The translations under genes were made by a program, and so were the position numbers. Source: Methylocystaceae bacterium (GTDB taxonomy: Bacteria; Pseudomonadota; Alphaproteobacteria; Rhizobiales; Beijerinckiaceae). Taken from it: a stretch of DNA of 7,117 nt. This document shows positions 1 through 6,064 of the stretch, piece by piece. Under the pieces are notes generated by a model, which made no database searches, was not told where the DNA came from, and saw only the letters and a program-made list of their open reading frames with translations. The DNA is taken from NCBI GenBank assembly GCA_003105285.1, contig PQAN01000135.1, positions 1-7,117 of the forward strand, in the 5' to 3' direction. The number at the start of each line of letters is the position of its first letter. Within the stretch, counting starts at the first letter, position 1.

Positions 1-516
1 CTCGCGCTTCTCGCGGCGCGCAATACGACGCCGAACCTCGCCCTCTATCAGGCGGCGCGCTTCGTTCTGAACGTGCTTCGATCCATCCCCGAACTCATCA
101 TGGGGATCGTCTTCGTCGCCATGGTGGGCTTCGGAGCGCTGCCCGGAGTGCTGGCGCTCGGCATCCATTCGATTGGAATGGTGGGCAAGTTCTTCGCGGA
201 GAGCATCGAGCACGTCGATCCGAGACCGATAGAGGCCGCGAATGCGACCGGGGCCACTCGTCTCCAAGTCGTCTGGCGCGCCGTTCTGCCGCAGGTCCTG
301 CCGCAGCTCGCCGATACGGCCGTATATCGATGGGAATATAATTTCCGCGCCTCGACCGTGCTCGGAGCGGTCGGCGCCGGTGGAATAGGTTTCGAGTTGA
401 TGGCTGCGCTTCGTGTCCTCGAATACGCTCAGGTCTCCGCGATCCTGATCTGCATTCTGCTGTGCGTGACGGCGGTCGACGGTCTCGGCGCCGCGATGCG
501 CAAGTCTTTGGAATAA
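1..516 (+). CDS. phnE: Phosphonate-type ABC transporter permease, C-terminal part (5' end outside window)
   Basis: Inner-membrane permease subunit of a PhnCDE-type ABC importer, which brings phosphonates or related phosphorus oxyanions into the cytoplasm. The frame is open from base 1 to a TAA at 514-516, giving 171 residues. Family permeases are usually about 260-300 residues, so roughly the first third lies off the left edge. The frame contains the hydrophobic segment with LRSIPELIMG (from residue 26), then the cytoplasmic EAA loop (EAANATGATRLQVVWRAVLP) that contacts the ATPase, then RASTVLGAVGAGGIG, which is highly typical of PhnE, and a last hydrophobic helix (VSAILICILLCVTAVDGL). The GTG at 73 is an internal valine, not the start. 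Family assignment is firm. The exact substrate (phosphonate, phosphite or phosphate) cannot be read from this subunit. The 364-base gap after it suggests it ends its operon and is unrelated to the copper genes that follow. Confidence 0.9.
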   Translation, partial: LALLAARNTTPNLALYQAARFVLNVLRSIPELIMGIVFVAMVGFGALPGVLALGIHSIGMVGKFFAESIEHVDPRPIEAANATGATRLQVVWRAVLPQVLPQLADTAVYRWEYNFRASTVLGAVGAGGIGFELMAALRVLEYAQVSAILICILLCVTAVDGLGAAMRKSLE

Positions 517-755
517 GGACGGGAGGGTTCTGCCTTACTTTCTGTTGCGCCCTTGATCGAGCGCGGATCGAGTCATGGCTCGAGGCGTGCGGAGAAAGTC
601 GAGATGGGCCCTCGGGCAGGGCATACGAATATCGGGCGAGGATCGGCTTCCTCGGTCGGCAGGCCGCCCGTGTGCGAGATTGTCGGGAGCGTGCGCCTTG
701 TGCGAAAGCGAGCGCCGACCCCATAGCCATTCGCCGAGCGCCGCCTGCGAACCAT

Positions 756-817
756 TTCGATAGTGGTCTCAAATTATAACGCAATGTAAACGTTGCGATT
801 GCGCAACAGCTATCGAA
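756..817. promoter_or_regulatory. Nested perfect inverted repeats, candidate operator region
   Basis: The inner dyad is GTTGCG-ATTG-CGCAAC at 792-807, a perfect 6-base inverted repeat with a 4-base centre. The outer dyad is TTCGATAG at 756-763 and CTATCGAA at 810-817, a perfect 8-base inverted repeat enclosing the inner one. They lie 64-125 bases upstream of the DUF2946 start in AT-rich DNA. The inner dyad loosely resembles the TGC...GCA symmetry of Fur-family sites in alphaproteobacteria, but it does not match a consensus I can assert. A metal-responsive repressor site is an inference from position and symmetry. Confidence 0.35.
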
Positions 818-820
818 TAT
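793..820 (+). promoter_or_regulatory. Weak sigma-70-like promoter candidate
   Basis: TTGCGA (793-798, 4 of 6 matches to TTGACA) and GAATAT (815-820, 3 of 6 matches to TATAAT) are 16 bases apart. The -35 element lies inside the inner dyad, so a protein bound there would block polymerase. An alternative pair, TTGACT (844-849) with TATCCT (863-868), has better hexamers but only a 13-base spacer, which is too short. Treat either as a guess. Confidence 0.2.
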
Positions 821-880
821 TTGCGCCGTCCCCTCGCTCCTCGTTGACTAAGTAATTCCTCTTATCCTACCCATGGATTC

Positions 881-1303
881 ATGGAGGGTGTCTACGTAAC
901 AGCGAGAAAGCCGGTCCGTGAGTTGCTCGCGGGCGCCGTCGCTTGGTTGTTCTTGCTGCAAAGCCTCGCTTTCGCCCTCTCGCCCAGCGGCCGCACGGTT
1001 TCTTCAAACGACCCCCAAGGCGCCGCCCTTTCGATGGTGGGCGAATTCTGCGACGTCGAGGCGCATGCCGACGACAAGGCGCCGTCGCAACATCATCACC
1101 ATCATCAACAGTGCGCTCTCTGCGTCGCCGACAATCGTAATCTGTCGCTGGACGACGCTGTCGCCTTTGTTGCGACGGTCATCGTTCTGGCTCTGCCGCA
1201 GTCGCGCGCGACGCCCGCGTGGGTTTGCCGCGACGAATCGACGCCGCCCCCTCTCGGCTGGACCAGTTCCTGGTCCTCGCGCGCGCCGCCTTTCTTTTCC
1301 TGA
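881..1303 (+). CDS. DUF2946-type small His/Cys-rich membrane protein, copper-receptor partner
   Basis: A 140-residue protein of unproven function. Residues about 15-33 (LLAGAVAWLFLLQSLAFAL) form one hydrophobic helix, either a signal anchor or an uncleaved signal. Next come Cys57, acidic/His residues, the run HHHHHQQCALC (His71-75, Cys78, Cys81), a second hydrophobic patch (about 93-107) and a Pro-rich tail ending in RAPPFFS. This layout (N-terminal helix, His stretch beside CxxC, RxPP tail) matches the DUF2946 family, which is often encoded next to TonB-dependent copper receptors, as here. I infer a membrane-tethered, metal-binding periplasmic segment that could bind or hand on copper. The ATG at 881 gives the full helix but has no clear ribosome site upstream; GGAGGG at 883-888 lies inside the gene. 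TTG at 923 is a less likely start. The stop is 80 bases before the receptor start, so co-transcription is likely. Confidence 0.7.
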   Translation: MEGVYVTARKPVRELLAGAVAWLFLLQSLAFALSPSGRTVSSNDPQGAALSMVGEFCDVEAHADDKAPSQHHHHHQQCALCVADNRNLSLDDAVAFVATVIVLALPQSRATPAWVCRDESTPPPLGWTSSWSSRAPPFFS

Positions 1304-1313
1304 CCGATCGAAC

Positions 1314-1330
1314 GCGGCCCGATAGGCCGC
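1314..1330 (+). other. Small GC hairpin between DUF2946 gene and receptor gene
   Basis: GCGGCC (1314-1319) and GGCCGC (1325-1330) form a perfect 6-base stem around the loop CGATA, 10 bases after the DUF2946 stop. No T-run follows, so it is not a standard terminator. It could stabilise or delimit the upstream message, allowing different expression of the two genes, or it may be chance in GC-rich DNA. Confidence 0.3.
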
Positions 1331-1370
1331 ATCCCTTCGTCCCGGTTCCGCGAGCGCATAACGCCGCGTC

Positions 1371-1375
1371 AGGAG
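1371..1375 (+). promoter_or_regulatory. Ribosome binding site that fixes the copper receptor start
   Basis: AGGAG lies 8 bases before the ATG at 1384. It decides the start: the same frame is open back to 1219, but that extension overlaps the DUF2946 gene and lacks a signal peptide, whereas translation from 1384 begins directly with one. Confidence 0.75.
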
Positions 1376-1383
1376 AATGTCAG

Positions 1384-3717
1384 ATGCTTTATTCCGCTTT
1401 GTTGCGCGGCGTTTCCGCCTGCGCGCTCACACTCGCATTGTCGTCGTCTCACGTCGCTGTCGCGCAGGAGAAGCTGCCGCCGATCGAAATCGGCGCCGAG
1501 CGTCACTCGAGAGAAGCACAGCCTAACGAGGATATCGGCCAACCCGCCGGCGTCTCGACGACCGCCGACAATCTCGTCGCCACGCGAGCGACGACCAACG
1601 ATACGGCAAGTCTTCTCCGCGATGTGCCCGGCGCTTTCATTCAAGGCGCGGGGGGAGTTTCCGGCCTTCCAGTGCTGGATGGTCTGGCGGACGACCGTCT
1701 GCATATAACCGTCGCAGGCATTCCCATATTGTCCGCTTGCGCCAATCACATGAACCCGCCGCTCTCCTATATCGATCCATCTCGCGTCGGCAGGATTCAG
1801 GTGTACCCAGGCGTCGTTCCGGTGAGCGTCGGCGGCGACGCCATCGGCGGCGCCATCCACGTCGAGCCGCCAGCCCCGGTGTTCGCAGCGCCCGGACAGC
1901 AAATACTCGCCAAAGGGGAGGCCGGTTCGTTCTATCGAAGCAACGGCAACGCTTTCGGCGGACATCTATCTGCGACCGCCGCTACCGAGAATGTCAGCGT
2001 GACCTACAATGGTTCGTTCTCGCAGTCCCAAAACTATAGGGCTGGTGCGAACTTCCACCTTGCCGGGCCGGCCTTTCTCACGCCGCCCTCGCCGTTCCCG
2101 ATTACGCGGCTCGGCGCTCTTACGCCGTGGCTCAGCGGAAACGAGGTCGCTTCGACTGCCTACCAAACGCAGAATCATGACGTCGCCTTCGCCTGGCGAC
2201 ACGAGAATCATCTGTTTCAATTCAATCTCGGATTCCAGCACATTCCATATCAATGGTACCCCAACCAACGCATGGACATGACGGAGAATCGCAGCATCCA
2301 AGGCAATATTCGTTATACAGGAAAATATGATTGGGGCTCGCTCGAGGCGCAGGTCTATCATCAGACCGTGCGCCACAACATGGATTTCGGCGAAGACAAG
2401 CAATTCTTTTACGGAAGCCTCAGAACGATTCTCGCTCCGGGCATGCCAATGGACACCAAGGCGCAAAACACTGGGGCGAAAATTAGCGCCAACATCGATC
2501 TGTTGGATCGACACGTTCTCAGAGTCGGGGGAGAATATCAGCAATACCGCTACAATGAATGGTGGCCGCCGTCTCCCGCCGTGCTTCCTGTCGGATGGGC
2601 CGTCGGAGGGATGGCGCCGGATACATTCATCAATATCAACAACGGCCGACGAGACCGGTTCGATGTCTTTGCCGAACTGGAGTCGCATTGGAATTCTCAG
2701 TGGACGACCCAGCTCGGCGTCCGCAGCGACACCGTCGTGATGAACGCCGGTCCGGTACACGGCTATAACGCACTCTACGACACGCCGTTATTTCCGGTCA
2801 CCAGATTCAACAGCGCGGACCGGGGCCGTACCGATCAGAACTGGAATGTGACGGCGCAAGCGATCTACACGCCGAGCGCTACGCAGACCTATTCGTTCGG
2901 CTATTCGCAAAAGAGCCGTTCGCCAAATCTTTTCGAACGCTACACGTGGTCGAACAGCTTGATGGCGATGGAAATGATCGGGTGGTTCGGAGACGGGAAT
3001 TTCTATATCGGCAATCTGGACCTGAAGCCGGAAGTCGCTCACACGGCCAGCGTGACCGCGGACTGGCACGACGCCGCCGGGGAGACGGGCCTGAAATTCA
3101 CGCCCTATTTTACCTACGTCTCCAACTATATCGACGCCCAGCGCTGCCCGCCATTCGTCTGTGGGACGTCGTCGATGCATAATCTGACGGGAACGACAGG
3201 ATTCGTGTCTCTCCAATTCATCAACCAGAACGCCCGCATCTTCGGCGCCGATCTTTCCGGACACGCCCTCCTGGCGAAGGACACGGCGCTCGGCGACTTT
3301 ACCGCGAAAGGCAGCCTCAGCTATGTCAACGGCCAGAACACCACCACGGGCGGCAATCTTTATCAGATGATGCCGGTCAATGCGAAACTGTCGCTGGAAC
3401 AAAAGCTCGGCGGATGGACCAACTCGGTCGAGGCGCAATTCGTCGGCGCCAAGAAAAATGTCGAGCAGGTCAGGAACGAAGTGAAGACCGGCGCCTATGC
3501 CGTATTCAACCTGCGCAGCAGCTATGAATGGAAGAATATTCGCGTCGATTTCGGCGTAGAGAATCTGTTCAATACGTTCTACTACTTGCCGCTGGGTGGC
3601 GCCTATGTCGGTTATGGCGCGACCATGTCTGGTCCCCTGCCCATAGCGCCGCCATGGGGCATCGCAGTCCCCGGAATGGGGCGTACGTTCTATGTCGCGA
3701 CGAATGTGAAGTTCTGA
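1384..3717 (+). CDS. TonB-dependent outer-membrane copper receptor, OprC/NosA type
   Basis: A 777-residue outer-membrane receptor that takes up copper using TonB-ExbBD energy. Residues 1-27 are a Sec signal peptide (cleavage probably AVA|Q). LPPIEI (31-36) is the TonB box, about 65-165 the plug and about 170-777 the beta-barrel, which ends in Phe. The plug has LADDRLHITVAGIP, then SACANHMNPPLSYIDPS and PVSVGGDAIGGAIHVE, the hallmark block of OprC/NosA. Cys119 and Met123 make the CxxxM motif, and His331 and Met333 make HxM on a barrel loop. Together these correspond to the copper site described for Pseudomonas aeruginosa OprC. Cys588/Cys593 (CPPFVC) may form a loop disulfide. SPNLFERY (513-520) and NLDLKPE (544-550) are usual receptor barrel motifs. 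Length is ordinary for the family and no damage is seen. It follows the DUF2946 gene by 80 bases. Copper specificity is inferred from motifs and neighbour, and seems strong. Confidence 0.92.
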   Translation: MLYSALLRGVSACALTLALSSSHVAVAQEKLPPIEIGAERHSREAQPNEDIGQPAGVSTTADNLVATRATTNDTASLLRDVPGAFIQGAGGVSGLPVLDGLADDRLHITVAGIPILSACANHMNPPLSYIDPSRVGRIQVYPGVVPVSVGGDAIGGAIHVEPPAPVFAAPGQQILAKGEAGSFYRSNGNAFGGHLSATAATENVSVTYNGSFSQSQNYRAGANFHLAGPAFLTPPSPFPITRLGALTPWLSGNEVASTAYQTQNHDVAFAWRHENHLFQFNLGFQHIPYQWYPNQRMDMTENRSIQGNIRYTGKYDWGSLEAQVYHQTVRHNMDFGEDKQFFYGSLRTILAPGMPMDTKAQNTGAKISANIDLLDRHVLRVGGEYQQYRYNEWWPPSPAVLPVGWAVGGMAPDTFININNGRRDRFDVFAELESHWNSQWTTQLGVRSDTVVMNAGPVHGYNALYDTPLFPVTRFNSADRGRTDQNWNVTAQAIYTPSATQTYSFGYSQKSRSPNLFERYTWSNSLMAMEMIGWFGDGNFYIGNLDLKPEVAHTASVTADWHDAAGETGLKFTPYFTYVSNYIDAQRCPPFVCGTSSMHNLTGTTGFVSLQFINQNARIFGADLSGHALLAKDTALGDFTAKGSLSYVNGQNTTTGGNLYQMMPVNAKLSLEQKLGGWTNSVEAQFVGAKKNVEQVRNEVKTGAYAVFNLRSSYEWKNIRVDFGVENLFNTFYYLPLGGAYVGYGATMSGPLPIAPPWGIAVPGMGRTFYVATNVKF
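1738..1752 (+). other. CxxxM copper-binding motif of the receptor plug
   Basis: These codons read Cys-Ala-Asn-His-Met (residues 119-123). In OprC the corresponding Cys and Met are plug ligands of the bound copper ion. The ligand pair is intact here. The extra His between them is seen directly, but its role is not known to me. Confidence 0.8.
2374..2382 (+). other. HxM copper-binding motif of the receptor barrel
   Basis: These codons read His-Asn-Met (residues 331-333), in the context VRHNMDF. They match in order and rough spacing the HxM pair of OprC that completes the copper site with the plug CxxxM. Correspondence is by motif context, not by an alignment I could run. Confidence 0.7.
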
Positions 3718-3729
3718 CATTCCCGCATT

Positions 3730-3761
3730 TCGATCCGGCGGCGCATGCGCCGCCGGATCGA
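3730..3761 (+). terminator. Perfect 32-base palindrome, probable terminator of the copper receptor gene
   Basis: The left arm TCGATCCGGCGGCGCA and right arm TGCGCCGCCGGATCGA are exact reverse complements with no spacer, starting 13 bases after the receptor TGA. As RNA it makes a very stable GC-rich stem with a tight loop. It is followed on the plus strand by GCGTTCTTCC, a weak T-rich stretch. The other side has only AAAT, so it fits termination of the plus-strand gene best, but being symmetrical it could also stop transcripts arriving from the convergent minus-strand operon. Confidence 0.65.
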
Positions 3762-3801
3762 GCGTTCTTCCAGTCGCAATATTGCCGATGAAGGCGCCCG
3801 T

Positions 3802-3818
3802 GGATAACGGGTTATTCC
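3802..3818. repeat. Imperfect dyad in the convergent intergenic region
   Basis: GGATAAC (3802-3808) and GTTATTCC (3811-3818) are inverted copies with one extra base in the right arm, around a two-base centre. A second weak hairpin with a bulged G can be drawn from CCCTGC (3847-3852) and GCGAGGG (3856-3862), just beyond the minus-strand receptor stop. Either could assist termination of the minus-strand operon, but neither has a T-run. Low confidence. Confidence 0.25.
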
Positions 3819-3877
3819 GCCCGGGGATTCCAGGATGACGCCGCTCCCCTGCGAAGCGAGGGTTCGATGAGCTGGGC

Positions 3878-6046
3878 TCAGAACGTCGCTTTAGCCGCGA
3901 AATATATGCTGCGTCCCCTTTCCGGAAAACCGTCGGTGAGCGTATAGGCCGTGTCGAAAAGGTTACGCGCGCCGGCCGTGAGCTTCAGATATTCGTTGAC
4001 CTGATAGTCGGCGTTGAAGTTCGTCAGGAAGTGAGCGCCTGTTCGGTAGTAGACGGCGCCGTTCGTCGTCGACGTCCATCGATTCCCTTCCATCTCTATG
4101 CTCGGCGTCAATGTGACGCCGGGGAGCGGGCGATAGCCGGCGAACAGGAACAGCTTCACGTCCGGCACGCCGACAGGCTGGAATTGCGGGGTTGTGGGCG
4201 CCTGCACGCGGCGGTGCATGATCGTCAGATTGCCGCCGAGCGAAAAGTCGTCCCTCACGAAATAGTCGGCAGAAACTTCGCCGCCCCAGAACCGGCCGTC
4301 GCCGACGTTCTGGGATTGCGTCACATTGACGCCGAACTGCGGCGCGGGCACGCTCTGAATGAGATCGTCGACGATGCTGTAGAACAGGTCGACGGCGACG
4401 CGGCTCTTCGGCGCGAAGGCGCTGGCCCAGCCGAGGTCGAAATTGGTCGCGCGCTCGGGCCTCAGATCGGGATTGGACGTCGCGCCGCCGAAACGCGTGC
4501 TGAAGCGCTCGAACAGAGTGGGATAACGCACTCGACTCGAGGCGTTGAAGTGAACCTCCTGGCCTTCCTCATAGCGCCAGATCACCGCGCCCTGATAATT
4601 GGGGGCTTCCGTATCGCTCACGCGATAATCGGTGGTCCCTTGCGGGACCGCGAAGCCCTGCGCCTGACGCAAGTGCCGCCAGTCGTAGCCGAAGCCCGCG
4701 ACGATATCGATGTCCTTGATCGGGTGGAAAACATTTTCGAGCGCAAGCGAATAAGTATCCTCCATGCTCGTGATCAGCGGCTGCGTGTTGCACGGGACAT
4801 TCGTGACGCAGCCGGCGCGTGTGCCGAGCGCGTTCTGCCCATAGTTTTCCTGCCATTCCGAATGATTGTCGAGGCGATAGAAGAACAGCGCTTTCAGCGT
4901 ATCGACATCCGCGAAATTCGTCGCCGCCTCGAGTTCCGCGCCGAGCGCATAGTCGGCGTAACGGCTGTTGAAGGATTTGGGGAAAGCTTGGATCAAATGT
5001 GAGGGATCGTCGAAGGAGACGAGCGAATTGTCGAACTTGCTCCAATAGAGGCGCGTCTTGACGTGAGAGGACTCGCCGATCTGCGTCTTGGAGAGAAAAT
5101 AGAGATTTTGCACGCGCCAGTACGGCCATTCCCAGAAGCGCTGGGTGGCGATCGGATCGGTGACGTGCAGGGGCGCGCCTTTGAGTCCTTCCTGACGGAT
5201 GAAGTTCAACGAATATTCGTCCGTCGCGTTCGGCGTCAGGCCGATCTTGGCGTTTAGGCTATGGTCCTGCGTATAGGATTGGTCTCGAAAGCCCGAGCCC
5301 TGGTTAGGCGTCGGCGTATAGCTCGCCGGCAGCATCCACCCATCGAACCCCTGCCACGCGCCGCTGAGCTGGGCGTAATAGAGGTCCTGTCTGGTTCCGA
5401 CGAGGCCATAGGTCCGAACGCCTTGGTAACTGCCGTCGCGGCCGAACTCGACCTGTGACCGGATTTCGCTTTCCAACTCCCGCGTCGGCTTGCGCGAGAC
5501 GAGATTGATCTGGCCGCCCATGCCGCCCGGCCCGTCGAGCACCGAGACATAGCCCTTGGCGATCTGCACTTCGGCGATGTCGGGCGTGAGAAATCGCGCG
5601 AAGTCGAGCCGGTTGTCGACCGGAAGATAGACGCGCACGCCGTCGACCGTCAGAGGAACCTGCCAGCGGTCGAAGCCGCGCACATAGATGTTCTGCTCGT
5701 TGCGGCCGCCGCCCGTCGAATGGCTGACGACGCCCGGCGCGATGTCGACGGCGCGCTCGAGCGTGTCGCGCGCGAAAGTCTCCGTCTGGCGATTGGAGAT
5801 GGTGTAGCCGCCGAAGGCGTCGGTTCGCTGGCGAGGCGTCGGAGCGCTGTCGACACGCGCAGATGCGGCGCCGGCGCTGTGTTCGTCTTTCTGAGCCGTT
5901 CCGACCCGCTGTTCGCCGACCTTGATCTTGCCGAGCTCGAACGCTTGCACGTCGATCGGCGGCAGGGCTTCCTGCGCCGAAAGCGGAGCGCAGAGCGCAA
6001 GCAGCATGCCGCCGGAGAGCGCCGTCGATGTGAAAAGTCTCGTCAT
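3878..6046 (-). CDS. TonB-dependent outer-membrane receptor, substrate unknown (probably iron-complex or metal)
   Basis: A 722-residue outer-membrane active-transport receptor. Residues 1-24 are a signal peptide (LSA|Q). ALPPIDVQA (27-35) is the TonB box. About 45 hydrophilic residues follow before the plug (about 85-185), which shows LERAVDIAPGV, NEQNIYVRGFD, LTVDGVRVY and GPGGMGGQINLVSRKP. The rest is the beta-barrel, with RYPTLFERF, NPDLRPERATNFDLG, ARNLFDTAY and a terminal Phe. Cys413 and Cys419 (CVTNVPC) probably form a disulfide in an outer loop. The OprC-type CxxxM plug motif is absent, so it is not a second copper receptor of that kind. The ATG at 6046-6044 is preceded by GGGGG six bases upstream, a fair ribosome site. 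It starts 18 bases after the di-haem gene stop, so the two are surely co-transcribed. The neighbour suggests iron or another redox metal; this is inference. Family call is firm, substrate open. Confidence 0.9.
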   Translation of the reverse strand: MTRLFTSTALSGGMLLALCAPLSAQEALPPIDVQAFELGKIKVGEQRVGTAQKDEHSAGAASARVDSAPTPRQRTDAFGGYTISNRQTETFARDTLERAVDIAPGVVSHSTGGGRNEQNIYVRGFDRWQVPLTVDGVRVYLPVDNRLDFARFLTPDIAEVQIAKGYVSVLDGPGGMGGQINLVSRKPTRELESEIRSQVEFGRDGSYQGVRTYGLVGTRQDLYYAQLSGAWQGFDGWMLPASYTPTPNQGSGFRDQSYTQDHSLNAKIGLTPNATDEYSLNFIRQEGLKGAPLHVTDPIATQRFWEWPYWRVQNLYFLSKTQIGESSHVKTRLYWSKFDNSLVSFDDPSHLIQAFPKSFNSRYADYALGAELEAATNFADVDTLKALFFYRLDNHSEWQENYGQNALGTRAGCVTNVPCNTQPLITSMEDTYSLALENVFHPIKDIDIVAGFGYDWRHLRQAQGFAVPQGTTDYRVSDTEAPNYQGAVIWRYEEGQEVHFNASSRVRYPTLFERFSTRFGGATSNPDLRPERATNFDLGWASAFAPKSRVAVDLFYSIVDDLIQSVPAPQFGVNVTQSQNVGDGRFWGGEVSADYFVRDDFSLGGNLTIMHRRVQAPTTPQFQPVGVPDVKLFLFAGYRPLPGVTLTPSIEMEGNRWTSTTNGAVYYRTGAHFLTNFNADYQVNEYLKLTAGARNLFDTAYTLTDGFPERGRSIYFAAKATF

Positions 6047-6064
6047 TGTCAGCCCCCACGGCTT

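Larger units (their letters stand above)
517..880. other. Intergenic region without a convincing gene; probable control region for the copper genes
   Basis: This 364-base stretch separates the permease from the DUF2946 gene. Frames open across it give Arg/Ser-rich translations with no recognisable domain and no good ribosome site, so I do not call a gene. About the first 240 bases are GC-rich, with only short dyads such as GCCCT/AGGGC (608-622), and without a clear terminator T-run. From about 765 to 870 the DNA becomes markedly AT-richer, as expected of a promoter region, and holds the two inverted repeats listed separately. An unrecognised small RNA or gene remnant cannot be excluded. Confidence 0.6.

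Noticed and set aside
98..784. Long minus-strand open frame across the permease and gap
   Set aside because: Arg/Ser/Pro-rich translation without domain or ribosome site, antisense to the clear PhnE frame; expected in GC-rich DNA.
873..899. Eight-codon leader peptide (MDSWRVST) overlapping the DUF2946 start
   Set aside because: No ribosome site before it and no regulatory residue run; chance is the simpler view.
1219..1383. 55-residue N-terminal extension of the copper receptor
   Set aside because: It overlaps the DUF2946 gene and would bury the signal peptide; AGGAG at 1371 points to the ATG at 1384.
2788..3720. 310-residue minus-strand open frame under the copper receptor
   Set aside because: Exact antisense of a gene with strong family motifs; no recognisable protein.
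4031..5002. 323-residue plus-strand open frame over the second receptor
   Set aside because: Antisense shadow of the receptor barrel, Arg-rich, no domain.
5970..6046. Lipoprotein signal in the second receptor (Cys19)
   Set aside because: LALC has Leu before Cys and does not fit a lipobox; LSA|Q just after it is a normal signal peptidase I site.
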